In this document: positions 26,676 to 37,153 of the stretch, in pieces
Position numbering within the stretch: the first letter of the stretch is position 1
Layout of the letters: each line of letters opens with the position of its first letter
Source: Sediminibacterium salmoneum NBRC 103935
GTDB taxonomy: Bacteria > Bacteroidota > Bacteroidia > Chitinophagales > Chitinophagaceae
Length of the DNA: 64,000 nt
NCBI RefSeq assembly: GCF_000511175.1
Contig: NZ_KI866530.1
Location: 1,566,640-1,630,639 of the forward strand
Reading direction: 5' to 3'
Program-made: the position numbers and the translations under genes
The notes under the pieces: model-generated
Database searches by the model: none
Told to the model about the DNA's origin: nothing
The model's input: the letters and a program-made list of their open reading frames with translations, nothing else

Positions 26676-27763
26676 TACAAGGATTGTAAAATTTCTTTAG
26701 CTATAAAATCAGCAGCGTTGCGCAAAGCCTGTTTGCGAATGGCCGCTTTCATTTCTTCCTGTTTCATTACTTCTTTGGAAATGGCCACTACTTCTTTTAC
26801 CAGATCCGCTTTTGCATTTTCATCTTTCACTAAAATGGCAGCACCGTTATTCACCAATTGCATGGCATTGGCCGTTTGGTGATCTTCTGCTGCATGCGGA
26901 TAAGGAACCAGGATGGCCACTTTACCTGTGATGCACAATTCGGTAACGGCCATTGCTCCCGCACGGCTGATAACCATATCGGCAGCTGCATAGCCATATT
27001 CCATCTGGTTAATGAATTCGCCAACCCATACATTGTTGTATTTAGCAGCCGCATTTTTATATAATTCACTATTGGTTTTGCCCGTTTGCCAAATCAATTG
27101 CAAATCGTTTTGGCCAAATTCATCCAGCTGTTCCATCAAGGCATTGTTGATGCTGGCTGCACCCAGACTACCACCCACAGCCAATACGGTTGTTTTATCA
27201 GGATCCAGTTTAAAGAAGCGAAGCGCCTCTTCTCTTTGAATAGCGTTGCGCACAATAATATCACGAACCGGATTGCCAGACACCAGTATTTTTTCTGCCG
27301 GAAAAAAACGCTCCATGCCAGGCGTAGCAACAAAAATTTTCGTGGCTTTTTTTCCCAGCATCATATTGCTCTTTCCCGCAAAGGAGTTGGCTTCATGAAT
27401 AAATGTGGGAATACCTTTGCTCTGTGCATATTTTAAAACCGGGAAAGTAGAATAACCACCCACCCCTATTACCGCATCGGGTTGAAAGGAGGCAAAAATG
27501 CTTCTGACCTGAACAAAACTTTTGACGAGTTTCCAGGGCAGGGAAATATTTTTAAGTAAAGAGCTTCTGTTAAAACCTGCAATGTCCAGGCCATTGATTT
27601 CGTAACCCGCTTGTGGTACTTTCTCCATTTCCATTTTTCCCTTTGCTCCAATAAATAAAATCTGAGAGCTGGGCTGCACATGTTTAATTGCATTGGCAAT
27701 GGCAATGGCCGGAAATATATGTCCGCCTGTACCTCCACCTGCTATGATAAATCGATTAGCCAT
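26675..27763 (-). CDS. murG: UDP-N-acetylglucosamine--MurNAc-pentapeptide GlcNAc transferase
   Basis: MurG adds GlcNAc to lipid I to make lipid II, on the inner face of the cytoplasmic membrane. The protein has 362 residues from the start at 27763, chosen because it gives the family N-terminus FIIAGGGTGGHIFPAIA. The GT-28 C-terminal domain includes 'SRAGAMAVTELCITGKVAILVPYPHAAEDHQ'. An upstream TTG/ATG would add 22 residues that have no equivalent. It overlaps ftsW by 8 bases. Confidence 0.96.
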   Translation of the reverse strand: MANRFIIAGGGTGGHIFPAIAIANAIKHVQPSSQILFIGAKGKMEMEKVPQAGYEINGLDIAGFNRSSLLKNISLPWKLVKSFVQVRSIFASFQPDAVIGVGGYSTFPVLKYAQSKGIPTFIHEANSFAGKSNMMLGKKATKIFVATPGMERFFPAEKILVSGNPVRDIIVRNAIQREEALRFFKLDPDKTTVLAVGGSLGAASINNALMEQLDEFGQNDLQLIWQTGKTNSELYKNAAAKYNNVWVGEFINQMEYGYAAADMVISRAGAMAVTELCITGKVAILVPYPHAAEDHQTANAMQLVNNGAAILVKDENAKADLVKEVVAISKEVMKQEEMKAAIRKQALRNAADFIAKEILQSL

Positions 27764-29120
27764 TCGCGCGAGGATTTTGATTTTGAAAAGAGTTGGTAAC
27801 TGCACCGCTTGCTGCAACAGCAGCAACACTTACCGGTGTTGTATCCACAGGAGCCACTCCTGTTTCTATCGGAGCTTTTCCTTCCAGTTGTTCTACGTTT
27901 CGGCCCACACTCAACACAATGCCAATGGCCGCACAGGTAAACAGAAAGGAAGATCCTCCCATACTCACCAACGGAAGCGTAACCCCGGTAACAGGAACCA
28001 GGTTCACATTCACGGCCATATTAGCCACCGCCTGTATCACCAGGGTAAAGCTTAGTCCCAGCGCCAGAAATGCACCAAATGCATAAGGGCATCGCCGGAA
28101 AATACTAATGCACCGGAACAGAAAGACCAGATAAATAAATATCATGAAAGCCCCGCCCAGCAAACCATATTCTTCAATGATGATAGAATAAATAAAGTCG
28201 TTATAGGCTTGTGGCAAAAAGTTACGCTGCTGACTATTGCCTGGTCCTAATCCAATTAATACACTTCCATTCGAAATGGCAATCTTGGCCTGCTGCACCT
28301 GATAAGGCACTTCACTGTCTTTGGCGTACATAAAGTCCTGTACCCTTTTAACCCAGGTACCGACACGACCCATCGATTTCATTTTCTCAGCCACTGCAGG
28401 CTTTGCAATATCTTCCGATTTTTTACCATCATAGGAAAGCACGGCCACCGAAACAATAATAGCCACAGGAATCAGGGCTACCATAATGGTGAGTAAAATA
28501 TGTTTAAAGCTTACCCTGCCAATAAACATCAGCAACAAAGAAGTTGCACCCGTTAACAAGGCATTCGATAAGTTAGCAGGCATAATTAATGCGCAAATAA
28601 TAATTACCGGTAACACCACAGGAAGGAATCCTTTTTTAAAATCCTTAATTACTTCCTGCTTTTTGCTCAGCATTTTAGAAATGTACATGAACAAAGCCAG
28701 CTTGGCAAAGTCACTGGTCTGAATAGTAAGGTTGATGATGGGTAATTTAATCCAGCGGCTTCCCTCATTAATTCTTGCACCAAAAAACAATGTGTACAAC
28801 AATAAAGGAATAGATAACATAAACAAGATAGTGGCTACCCGCGAGAAAAAAGTATAGTTAACCCGATGCAAAAAATACATGATGATTAACCCCAGCATAG
28901 AGAAAGACAGCTGCTTAAATAAATAGATATTGGTATTGCCCTTGTATGTTTTATATGCCAGAGATCCCGTGGCACTATACACTACCAGAATTGAAATAAG
29001 GGACAATATCAATACAATACCCCAGATGTACTTATCACCACGGGTACGGGTAAGCAATTGCTTGCGTACCCCATCTACCGAGGGGATTTGAGAAAAAAGG
29101 GTATCTTTTATTTCAGACAT
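27756..29120 (-). CDS. ftsW: Peptidoglycan polymerase FtsW (SEDS family)
   Basis: A 454-residue SEDS protein with about ten membrane helices; FtsW polymerises septal glycan strands with its partner FtsI. Conserved features include 'SVLIGLGPGNSQQRNFLPQAYNDFIYSIIIEEYG' and 'NVNLVPVTGVTLPLVSMGGSS', the SEDS loops around the active site. The C-terminal tail is about 45 residues of Ala/Val/Thr with no fold. It sits between murD and murG, and its start overlaps murD's stop by one base. Confidence 0.95.
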   Translation of the reverse strand: MSEIKDTLFSQIPSVDGVRKQLLTRTRGDKYIWGIVLILSLISILVVYSATGSLAYKTYKGNTNIYLFKQLSFSMLGLIIMYFLHRVNYTFFSRVATILFMLSIPLLLYTLFFGARINEGSRWIKLPIINLTIQTSDFAKLALFMYISKMLSKKQEVIKDFKKGFLPVVLPVIIICALIMPANLSNALLTGATSLLLMFIGRVSFKHILLTIMVALIPVAIIVSVAVLSYDGKKSEDIAKPAVAEKMKSMGRVGTWVKRVQDFMYAKDSEVPYQVQQAKIAISNGSVLIGLGPGNSQQRNFLPQAYNDFIYSIIIEEYGLLGGAFMIFIYLVFLFRCISIFRRCPYAFGAFLALGLSFTLVIQAVANMAVNVNLVPVTGVTLPLVSMGGSSFLFTCAAIGIVLSVGRNVEQLEGKAPIETGVAPVDTTPVSVAAVAASGAVTNSFQNQNPRANG

Positions 29121-30460
29121 TATAATTCCTTAACAGCTTCTTTAAATTGGGTTCCTCTGTCTTCGTAGTTCTTGAATAAATCAAAGCTGGCGCAGGCAGG
29201 GCTTAACAAAACCACTTCGTCTTTACCGGCAGCTCTGAAGGCAGCATTCACCGCTTTCTTGGCACTGTCTGCTTCAATGATGGTTGGAACAATATCTTTA
29301 AAAGCTTCAATGATTTTGCTGTTGTCTGTTCCCATACAAACAATGGCTTTCACTTTTTCCTTTACCAGTTCTTCTATTAATGTGTAGTCGTTTCCTTTGT
29401 CAACACCACCCAGAATTAAAACCGTTGGCTTATTCATACTTTCCAACGCATACCAGGTACTGTTTACATTGGTGGCTTTGCTGTCGTTGATAAATTCAAC
29501 GCCGCGAACCATTGCAACAAACTCCATGCGATGCTCCAGGCTATGGAAGTTCTTTACAGCATCCCGGATTTTTTCTTTTCTGATACCAATGGTTGCTGCT
29601 GCAATACCCGCTGCCATTGTGTTGTACTGGTTGTGCTTACCCTTCAGGGCAAAATCATAAATGCTCATGCTTACTCTTTCTTCCTGGATGCGCAGCATCA
29701 TCTGGTCGCCCTTGATGTAGCCGCCTTTTTTTACTTCTTGTTTCATAGAGAATGGTAGTGGGTTAGTATGGATAGTTAGTAATGGGAGTTTTTGCTGAAT
29801 CACTTCGTCGTCTAAACAGAAGATGAAGAAATCCTCATCGGTCTGGTTTTCGATGATGCGAAACTTAGACCGTATATAATTGTCGAACACATAATTGTAA
29901 CGGTCTAAATGGTCTTCCGTAATATTGAGCAATACGCTTACATTGGGTCGGAAGGTTTTAATATCATCTAATTGAAAAGAACTGATTTCAATAATGTAGA
30001 GCGGTTTGGGGTCTTCTGCCACCTGACGGGCAAATGAATAACCAATATTCCCCACCATGGCACAATCCAGTTCTGCCGTTCTGCAGATATGATAAATTAA
30101 AGCCGTAGTGGTGCTTTTGCCATTGCTGCCAGTGATGGCAATAATTTTGCTATCACCTTTGTAACGATAAGCCAATTCAATTTCACTGATCACCGGAATA
30201 CCTTTAGCACGAATGGCTTTCACCATTTCATTCTTTTCCGGAATGCCTGGACTCTTAACCACTTCGTCTGCCGCTAAAATTCTTTCTTCGCTATGACCGC
30301 CTTCCTCAAATTCAATTCCGTTCGCGCGCAGTTCCGCTTTGTAAATTTCCTTGAGTGAGCCACCGTCGGACAGGAATACGTTCAGCCCCTTGTGCTTGGC
30401 CAATACAGCCGCACCTACTCCGCTTTCGCCTCCGCCTAATATGATAATATTATTACTCAC
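29120..30460 (-). CDS. murD: UDP-N-acetylmuramoylalanine--D-glutamate ligase
   Basis: MurD adds D-glutamate to UDP-MurNAc-L-Ala in the cytoplasm. The 446 residues are the usual length. The N-terminal Rossmann domain begins NIIILGGGESGVGAAVL, the ATP loop is ITGSNGKSTTTALIY, and the C-terminal domain starts at 'VEFINDSKATNVNSTWYALE'. 'LLSPACASFDLFKNYEDRG' is diagnostic of MurD. It lies 6 bases after mraY. Confidence 0.96.
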   Translation of the reverse strand: MSNNIIILGGGESGVGAAVLAKHKGLNVFLSDGGSLKEIYKAELRANGIEFEEGGHSEERILAADEVVKSPGIPEKNEMVKAIRAKGIPVISEIELAYRYKGDSKIIAITGSNGKSTTTALIYHICRTAELDCAMVGNIGYSFARQVAEDPKPLYIIEISSFQLDDIKTFRPNVSVLLNITEDHLDRYNYVFDNYIRSKFRIIENQTDEDFFIFCLDDEVIQQKLPLLTIHTNPLPFSMKQEVKKGGYIKGDQMMLRIQEERVSMSIYDFALKGKHNQYNTMAAGIAAATIGIRKEKIRDAVKNFHSLEHRMEFVAMVRGVEFINDSKATNVNSTWYALESMNKPTVLILGGVDKGNDYTLIEELVKEKVKAIVCMGTDNSKIIEAFKDIVPTIIEADSAKKAVNAAFRAAGKDEVVLLSPACASFDLFKNYEDRGTQFKEAVKEL

Positions 30461-30466
30461 TTTCTT

Positions 30467-31783
30467 TTATCTGATTTTTAAGGATACTACACTCATTACC
30501 ACCAGCATGATGGTTACAATCCAGAAACGAACCGCAATCTTGCTTTCATGAAATCCTTTCTTCTGATAGTGATGATGCAATGGACTCATTAAAAACACTC
30601 TTCTTCCTTCACCGTATTTCTTCTTAGTGTACTTAAAGTATCCTACCTGAATCATCACACTTAAATTTTCTACCAGGAACACGCCACAGAAAATAGGAAT
30701 CAACCATTCTTTTCTTACAATGATGGCTAAGGAAGCAATAATGCCACCCAGTGCAAGGCTGCCCGTATCGCCCATGAATACCTGAGCAGGAAAAGCATTG
30801 TACCATAAGAATCCAATACAAGCCCCTACGAATGCACCCACAAAAATGGTGAGCTCACCCAGGTTCGGGATATACATGATGTTCAGGTAATCGGCAAAAA
30901 TGTAGTTGGAACTTACATAGATGAATACCAGCAAACCCGCACCAATAATGGCACTCACACCGGCAGCCAATCCATCCAATCCATCTGTAAGGTTGGCACC
31001 GTTACTAACAGCAGTAATAATCAGGGTCACAATCAGGATGTACACAATCCAGGTATATTTCTCTGCACCCTCTCCCATCCAGCTGATCAGCTTGCTGTAA
31101 TTGAACTCATGGTTCTTTACAAAAGGGATGGTAGTGATGGGCGTTTTTACTTTCACGAATTTTCTTTCCAATCCATTTATTTGACGAACAATAATGGTTG
31201 AATCTTTCGCAAATCTTTCTCCTTCCTGCAACATAGAAACTTTACGCGCAGAACCAATAATTTCTCTTTCTACCGTTACGGCATTGCTGAAATAAAGGGT
31301 AGTACCAATGATGATTCCCAATCCTACCTGACCAATAATTTTAGAGATACCGGCCAATCCATCAGAATCTTTTTTCTTGTAGGTTTCGCCTTTTTGTTGT
31401 GCTGCTTTTCTGGCGCGAATTTTAAACAGGTCGTCCAGAAAGCCAATGATACCCAACCAAACCGTACAAAGTACCATCAGTCGCACATATACTTTATCTA
31501 AATTGGCAAACAATAAGGTTGGAATAAGAATGCTCAGCAAAATAATGATACCGCCCATGGTAGGAGTTCCTTTCTTCTGCTCCTGACCCGCCAATCCTAA
31601 ATCTCTTACCGACTCCCCAATTTGCTTTTTCTGTAAAAACAGAATGATGCGTTTTCCATACACTGTTGCAATTACCAAGCTCAATACAATCGCCATTGCA
31701 ATCCTGAAAGTCAGGAACTGAAACAGCCCGGCTCCGGGAATATCGAAGCTTTGTTTTAGCCAGTTAAATAATTGATATAACAT
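30467..31783 (-). CDS. mraY: Phospho-MurNAc-pentapeptide transferase
   Basis: MraY makes lipid I by transferring phospho-MurNAc-pentapeptide to undecaprenyl phosphate. The 438-residue polytopic protein carries '[18 protein letters not shown]', '[23 protein letters not shown]', '[17 protein letters not shown]' and '[13 protein letters not shown]', which hold the Asp residues of the active site. The C-terminal '[16 protein letters not shown]' is typical. An insertion between the second and third conserved blocks (about residues 160-235) makes it longer than the E. coli enzyme, which is common in Bacteroidota. Confidence 0.95.
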   Translation of the reverse strand: MLYQLFNWLKQSFDIPGAGLFQFLTFRIAMAIVLSLVIATVYGKRIILFLQKKQIGESVRDLGLAGQEQKKGTPTMGGIIILLSILIPTLLFANLDKVYVRLMVLCTVWLGIIGFLDDLFKIRARKAAQQKGETYKKKDSDGLAGISKIIGQVGLGIIIGTTLYFSNAVTVEREIIGSARKVSMLQEGERFAKDSTIIVRQINGLERKFVKVKTPITTIPFVKNHEFNYSKLISWMGEGAEKYTWIVYILIVTLIITAVSNGANLTDGLDGLAAGVSAIIGAGLLVFIYVSSNYIFADYLNIMYIPNLGELTIFVGAFVGACIGFLWYNAFPAQVFMGDTGSLALGGIIASLAIIVRKEWLIPIFCGVFLVENLSVMIQVGYFKYTKKKYGEGRRVFLMSPLHHHYQKKGFHESKIAVRFWIVTIMLVVMSVVSLKIR

Positions 31784-31792
31784 AGTATGGGT

Positions 31793-33256
31793 TTATTGGG
31801 TAATGGTGGTAAATGCTTTTTGTAAAACTTCTTTATCGTCAAAAGGAAGTTTCACTCCATTGATGTCCTGGTATTTCTCGTGTCCTTTTCCGGCCACCAG
31901 AATAATGTCTTCCGGCTTGGCCATTCTTACTGCTTCTTCAATTGCCTGCTTGCGATCTACCAGGGTGATATACTTTCTTTTTGCCGCACTGCTCAGTCCT
32001 TCTTCCATATCGCGCAGAATAGCTTCAGGGTCTTCCGTGCGGGGATTATCACTGGTTAAAATCACGCGGTCGCTCCAGTCGCAGGCTGCCTGCGCCATTA
32101 CAGGACGTTTTGTTTTGTCTCTGTCTCCACCACAACCTACCACTGTGATGATTTGCTCGTAGCCCTTGCGCAATTTTTTAATGGTGCTCAATACATTTTC
32201 CAATGCATCGGGGGTATGTGCATAGTCTACAATACCAATGATATTGTTGGCACTGATGATATAATCGAAGCGGCCTTCTGCACCGGTAAGCATGCTTAAT
32301 GCAGTTAGTACTTCTGAACTTTCAACACCCAAACAAACGGCCGCACCATACACCGCCAGTAAGTTGTAGGCATTGAATGTTCCAATTAGACGAAAATGCA
32401 CTTCCTGGTCATTGATGGTCATCACCAAACCTGTCAATGCATTTTCTAATATTTTTCCCTTGAAAGCAGCCATGGTTTTAAGGCTGTACAAGTATTTAGT
32501 AGCGTTGGTATTCTGCAACATCACTTCTCCGCGTTTATCATCAGCATTAGAGATGGCAAATGCATCAGCAGATAAATCATCGAAGAATTTTTTCTTTACA
32601 CGGATATACTCATCAAAAGTTTTGTGATAGTCTAAATGATCGTGTGTGATATTGCTGAACAAAGCACCGTTGAACTGCAATCCGGTAATGCGGTGCTGAT
32701 GAATGGCATGACTGCTGCACTCCATAAAAACATAAGAGCAACCCTCGTCCACCATTTTGCGCAACAAGGCATTCAGGCTGATGGCATCGGGTGTGGTATG
32801 CGTGGCTGGAATAATAGTATCATCAATCTGATTCTGAACCGTACTGATTAAGCCACAACTATACCCTAACTGACGGAACAACTTGAATAATAAAGTAGCA
32901 ATGGTGGTTTTACCGTTGGTACCCGTAACACCCACCAGCTTTACTTCTGCAGAAGGATGATTATAAAACTCAACTGCCATGCGCGCAGCTGCTTCTCCAC
33001 TGCTGGCCACTTTAATATAAGTAACCGCAGCATCAAGCTCAGCAGGAAGGCTTTCGCAAACAATGGCAACCGCACCCAACTCAATAGCTTTACCAATAAA
33101 AGCATGGCCATCGCTCTGTGCTCCTGTAATGGCAACAAATACAGCACCAGCTTTCACTTTCCTTGAGTCGATCTCAATGGCAGTAATGTCCTTATTCAAG
33201 GCACCAGTTACCTGCTGCGTTTTGGTTTGAATAAGAAGTTGCTGTAGCGTTTTCAT
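31793..33256 (-). CDS. murE: UDP-MurNAc-tripeptide synthetase, meso-DAP specific
   Basis: MurE adds meso-diaminopimelate (DAP) or lysine to UDP-MurNAc-L-Ala-D-Glu. The 487-residue protein has the ATP loop GVTGTNGKTTIATLL and 'MECSSHAIHQHRI'. 'LTSDNPRTEDPEAI' contains the DNPR motif that selects meso-DAP, so the organism's stem peptide should contain meso-DAP. It follows ftsI after a gap of 55 bases and precedes mraY by 9. Confidence 0.95.
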   Translation of the reverse strand: MKTLQQLLIQTKTQQVTGALNKDITAIEIDSRKVKAGAVFVAITGAQSDGHAFIGKAIELGAVAIVCESLPAELDAAVTYIKVASSGEAAARMAVEFYNHPSAEVKLVGVTGTNGKTTIATLLFKLFRQLGYSCGLISTVQNQIDDTIIPATHTTPDAISLNALLRKMVDEGCSYVFMECSSHAIHQHRITGLQFNGALFSNITHDHLDYHKTFDEYIRVKKKFFDDLSADAFAISNADDKRGEVMLQNTNATKYLYSLKTMAAFKGKILENALTGLVMTINDQEVHFRLIGTFNAYNLLAVYGAAVCLGVESSEVLTALSMLTGAEGRFDYIISANNIIGIVDYAHTPDALENVLSTIKKLRKGYEQIITVVGCGGDRDKTKRPVMAQAACDWSDRVILTSDNPRTEDPEAILRDMEEGLSSAAKRKYITLVDRKQAIEEAVRMAKPEDIILVAGKGHEKYQDINGVKLPFDDKEVLQKAFTTITQ

Positions 33257-33311
33257 TGGGTTATTTTTAACAGTTAAGTTTCTTTAGTTATGTCGTCTAT
33301 TATTTTGTTAT

Positions 33312-35423
33312 TTAATTAAGACTCAGCTGCACCAGTTGCCCCTTCGCAATCGGCTGTCCGGGAACAATCGACTGCTCTGTTACTTTTCCTCTTCCTTTCA
33401 CCTGCACCATCAATCCCATTTCTTCGCAGAGATAAATGGCGTCTTTTAATCCCAGGCCTTTCAACGGAGGCATGGCATTTTTATTCACCGGCATTCTTTG
33501 CAGTACTGCTTTCGCACTGTTCTTATTTACACGGGTCCACTCATCTGCTCTTCCGGTAGAATCTGAAAAACCAATTTTTAATTTTTCAGTCAGGTACATC
33601 AAATCTGCCTTGTATCCGTTATAGGCAAAGAAGCTGCTGTCCTTTTTATTGGATCCTGCAATCAGGGTTTTATTGGTCTTGATATAAGTGCCATACAAAC
33701 GATCCGAAATTTCCTTGAACACCGGCCCTGCCACAGCAGCGCCATAGAATACAGGAGCAAAAGGTTTGTTCTTAATTACTACTACACAAGTGTATTGCGG
33801 ATTATCAGCAGGAAAATATCCGGCAAATGAACTCTGATAAATTTTACTGCTGTATCCTCTGTTGCCATCTGCCACCAACGCCGTTCCTGTTTTACCCGCT
33901 ACTTTATAAGGTGTGCCAGCAAACAAAGACTTGGCCGTACCTGAAATACAAACCCCTTCCAGACTGGCTTTCAACATTGCAAGTGTTGATGGGCTGCAGA
34001 TTTGCGTATCTAAAACCACTGGTGGAATTTCTTTCAACAACACCCCTTCTTCTTTAATGCTGCTAACCAAATAAGGACGCATCATTACTCCGTTATTCGC
34101 AACCGCATTGTATAACATAGCCGTATGCAATGGACTGATGGCAAGGTTATATCCAAAGCTCATCCAGGGCAAAGTGGTAGGACCATATAATTTAGAACCC
34201 GGACGATGAATCACCGGCCTGCGCTCTCCTACCAAATCAATTCCTGTAATGGTATCCATGCGCATCTTACGCAAATGCTTCAGGTACTGCTGCGGATTAT
34301 TCAGGTAATGCGTAACCGCCATTTTAGCCATGGCTACATTCGAACTCAATTCAAAAGCCTGCTTTACGGTTACAATATTCTCAGCATGTCTTTCAGAATC
34401 ATACACGGTTTGACCTGCAATTCTCCATGCACCGTTCTCCAGGTTAATGGTTTGATTCAGGTTTACTTTCTTGTCTTCCAGCAAAGCCATTAATGTGGCC
34501 AGCTTAAAAGTAGATCCCGGTTCGCTGGGTGTAATCGCATGGTTTAAATTTTCCCAGTAAGAGCCATCGGGCATTCTGCCCAGATTGGCAATGGCTTTTA
34601 CTTTTCCGGTCTTGGTTTCCATTACAATTACACAACCATTTTCCGCTTCGTTCTTCACCATCATTTTCATCAAAGCTGCTTCAGCAATGTCCTGAATAAA
34701 TACATCAATGGTGCTCACAATATCTTTACCCGTCTCTGGTTCTACCAGGTAAGTATCATCCACAGGAACGCCAACTCCACCTGCAATGGAACGAACAGTC
34801 TGCTTACCGTTTCTTCCTTTTAAAACTGCATCGTAGGTTTTTTCCAAACCCACTTTATTAGAATCACGGGCCAGACCAATGGTTCTGAAAGCCAGCATCT
34901 GATAAGGATTCAGGCGAACCGTGCGCTCATTGGCAATCATACCGCTTTTGTAACGACCCAGTTTAAACAAAGGAAATTTGCGTAAAGAATCGTACTGCGT
35001 AAAACTGATTTTTTTCTTCAGTGGAAAATATCCTTCCTGCGCTTTGTACGCCTGCTGCAATACTCTTTTGTATTCCACCGGACTCATATCCTTGAACAGT
35101 TGTGCTAAACAATAACTCAAAGAATCTATATTCTCTCTAAAACGCAGTCCGTTTTTCTCTCTTAATCCCGCAACGCGGAAATCAATGAAAATATCAAACT
35201 GCGGAATAGAAGTACTCAACATCTGACCGTCTTCAGAATAGATAGTACCACGCTCTGCTTCAATTTCATCAATGCGCTGGTGCAAACTATCGCTCATGCT
35301 TCTCCACTTGGCTCCCTCTACTTGCTGAATGTAAACCGCTTTACCAAAGATGGCGATACAGGCAACTACCATCAGTATATAACTGAGGTACACTCTCCAT
35401 AGTATATCGCGTTTTACTTCCAT
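33312..35423 (-). CDS. ftsI: Septal transpeptidase FtsI (penicillin-binding protein) with PASTA domain
   Basis: A 703-residue class B penicillin-binding protein that cross-links septal peptidoglycan. It has one N-terminal membrane helix, a dimerisation domain and a transpeptidase domain with SxxK in SEPGSTFKLA, SxN in ELSSNVAMA and KTG in VAGKTGTALV. The last 65 residues form a PASTA domain ('GLGLKDAIYLCEEMGL', ending 'VQLSLN'), which binds muropeptides or beta-lactams and is widespread in Bacteroidota FtsI. It overlaps ftsL by one base. SEDS partner FtsW is encoded in the same operon. Confidence 0.95.
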   Translation of the reverse strand: MEVKRDILWRVYLSYILMVVACIAIFGKAVYIQQVEGAKWRSMSDSLHQRIDEIEAERGTIYSEDGQMLSTSIPQFDIFIDFRVAGLREKNGLRFRENIDSLSYCLAQLFKDMSPVEYKRVLQQAYKAQEGYFPLKKKISFTQYDSLRKFPLFKLGRYKSGMIANERTVRLNPYQMLAFRTIGLARDSNKVGLEKTYDAVLKGRNGKQTVRSIAGGVGVPVDDTYLVEPETGKDIVSTIDVFIQDIAEAALMKMMVKNEAENGCVIVMETKTGKVKAIANLGRMPDGSYWENLNHAITPSEPGSTFKLATLMALLEDKKVNLNQTINLENGAWRIAGQTVYDSERHAENIVTVKQAFELSSNVAMAKMAVTHYLNNPQQYLKHLRKMRMDTITGIDLVGERRPVIHRPGSKLYGPTTLPWMSFGYNLAISPLHTAMLYNAVANNGVMMRPYLVSSIKEEGVLLKEIPPVVLDTQICSPSTLAMLKASLEGVCISGTAKSLFAGTPYKVAGKTGTALVADGNRGYSSKIYQSSFAGYFPADNPQYTCVVVIKNKPFAPVFYGAAVAGPVFKEISDRLYGTYIKTNKTLIAGSNKKDSSFFAYNGYKADLMYLTEKLKIGFSDSTGRADEWTRVNKNSAKAVLQRMPVNKNAMPPLKGLGLKDAIYLCEEMGLMVQVKGRGKVTEQSIVPGQPIAKGQLVQLSLN

Positions 35424-35734
35424 TATTTCTGAATGCGCTCGGGCATTTCCTTACTTATTTTTAAACCCATGGGTTCCACCAACTTCACAATCTGCGACTC
35501 CTCCGTTTTGTACATCAATTCACTCTTCAAAGTCTTGTAGGTAAACTGCAATTCCTTCAATTCGTTATTGATGCTATTAATACGGCGTATGGTTTTATCG
35601 GCCATATGTCCGTTGGCTATATACAGTACTGCTAAAAGAGATAGGAAAAGGAAGAAACCAATATTCTTCACTATCCACTCATAGTTAAGCAAACCCTTAA
35701 TGGGGTTCTTAGGATTTGTTTTGTTTTCGGGCAC
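35423..35734 (-). CDS. FtsL-like cell division protein
   Basis: A 103-residue bitopic protein: a cytoplasmic stretch of about 25 residues, one membrane helix (NIGFFLFLSLLAVLYIAN) and a periplasmic coiled coil (INNELKELQFTYKTLKSELMY). This is the FtsL layout, and the gene sits between rsmH and ftsI, where ftsL is usually found. FtsL sequences are too diverged to recognise with certainty. FtsL works with FtsB and FtsQ to activate the FtsW-FtsI synthase. Confidence 0.78.
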   Translation of the reverse strand: MPENKTNPKNPIKGLLNYEWIVKNIGFFLFLSLLAVLYIANGHMADKTIRRINSINNELKELQFTYKTLKSELMYKTEESQIVKLVEPMGLKISKEMPERIQK

Positions 35735-35744
35735 GGTATATATA

Positions 35745-36662
35745 TTACAAGCGCGCTGCTGCTCTCAGCTTTGCGCTTCTACTTCTGCTATTTCTTTTCA
35801 ACTCTACTGCACCAGCCGTTATGGGCTTCTTATTCACCAGTTGAAAATGCTTTGGTTTCTCAATTGACAAGAGTGGATGATCTATTACTTCTTCAAAAGT
35901 TCCCTGCTTGAAAAAGTTTTTCACCAATCTGTCTTCCAGCGAGTGGAAAGTAATGATGGCAGCAATTCCTCCGGGCTTCAACACTTTGGTTAACTGCTCT
36001 AACATTTCTTTCAGCGCTCCCATCTCATCGTTCACTTCAATTCTAAGCGCCTGAAAAACCTGGGCTAAATATTTATTGGGATTTCCTTTTACCACTGCAC
36101 TAATCAAAGCCTTGAACTGCTCGATGGTTGCAAAAGGTAAGCGGGCTCTCTGCTGAACAATCTGTGCAGCAAGGGTTTTGGCGTTGGTTACTTCCCCATA
36201 CTGTTCAAACAATTTGTGCAACTGTTGTTCAGAATAGGTTTTAATAATGTCGGCAGCTGTAAGGGTTTGTCTTCTATCCATCCGCATGTCCATCGGACCT
36301 TCAAAGCGAATAGAGAAACCGCGCTCTCCTTCATCAAACTGGTGCGAGCTCACACCCAGATCCGCTAACACTCCATCCACCTGATCTATCCCATGCAAAC
36401 GCAAAAAGCGATGCAGGTGACGAAAGTTTTGCGGAATGAATAAGAGACGAGGTTCGTTCTGAATATTCTGTTGCGCATCTGCATCCTGATCAAATGCAAT
36501 CAGCTTGCCCTTGGGCCCCAGTTTTTCCAGAATGCCTCTGCTATGACCACCCCCACCAAATGTGCAGTCTACATAAATTCCATCCGGAACAATCGACAAC
36601 GCATCCAGGGTTTCGTGGTAGAGCACCGGAACATGATAATCGTTAGCAGGTATTTTTTCCAT
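35745..36662 (-). CDS. rsmH: 16S rRNA (cytosine(1402)-N(4))-methyltransferase
   Basis: RsmH (MraW) methylates N4 of C1402 in 16S rRNA. The 305-residue protein carries the SAM-binding DCTFGGGGHSRGILE, 'GVLADLGVSSHQFDEGERGFS' and 'ALRIEVNDEMGALKE', all characteristic. The C-terminal end is basic, with KRNSRSRSAKLRAA. It lies 4 bases after mraZ in the standard dcw order. Confidence 0.96.
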   Translation of the reverse strand: MEKIPANDYHVPVLYHETLDALSIVPDGIYVDCTFGGGGHSRGILEKLGPKGKLIAFDQDADAQQNIQNEPRLLFIPQNFRHLHRFLRLHGIDQVDGVLADLGVSSHQFDEGERGFSIRFEGPMDMRMDRRQTLTAADIIKTYSEQQLHKLFEQYGEVTNAKTLAAQIVQQRARLPFATIEQFKALISAVVKGNPNKYLAQVFQALRIEVNDEMGALKEMLEQLTKVLKPGGIAAIITFHSLEDRLVKNFFKQGTFEEVIDHPLLSIEKPKHFQLVNKKPITAGAVELKRNSRSRSAKLRAAARL

Positions 36663-36666
36663 GCTA

Positions 36667-37131
36667 TTATTTATCTTGTTTTTTATCTGCCTCTGCCATC
36701 ACTTCCTGCGCCAGGCTACTGAAAGCCTCCGCTGAGAAATCCTCAAAGAGCTGTTTGTACTTCGCTGCATCCCAGATTTCAAAACGGTCCATGGCGGCAG
36801 CTAGTACAATGTCTTTGGAAAGGCCCGCGAATTCCTTTAATGAAGCAGGCAATAACATTCTGCCGGCAGCATCCAGTTCAATCTCGGTAGCACCTCCCAA
36901 AAACTGACGTCTGAATTGACGTACTTTTGGATCAAAATCATTTAACTGGCTAATCTTAGAAATAATGAGTTCCCAACTTTTGATCGGATACAGCGTGAGG
37001 CATTTTTCAAACCCACGACCCAGAATAAAGCGCGACTCTCCTTCAGGCAATTGCTTTCTCAGCCCGCCCGGAAGGAGGAAACGCCCTTTGGCGTCTACCG
37101 TTGCTTCATATTCTCCGTGAAATCCGATCAT
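36667..37131 (-). CDS. mraZ: Transcriptional regulator MraZ
   Basis: MraZ is the AbrB-like regulator that opens the dcw cluster and represses its own promoter. From 37131 it has 154 residues, the usual length. Its two copies of the fold carry the signatures DAKGRFLLP and LDAAGRMLLP. The start at 37131 is preferred to an upstream alternative because it gives MIGFHGEYEATVD, the family N-terminus. The tandem decamer array that starts 22 bases further upstream is its probable binding site. Confidence 0.95.
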   Translation of the reverse strand: MIGFHGEYEATVDAKGRFLLPGGLRKQLPEGESRFILGRGFEKCLTLYPIKSWELIISKISQLNDFDPKVRQFRRQFLGGATEIELDAAGRMLLPASLKEFAGLSKDIVLAAAMDRFEIWDAAKYKQLFEDFSAEAFSSLAQEVMAEADKKQDK

Positions 37132-37153
37132 AAGTGAATAAATATTTCCAAGT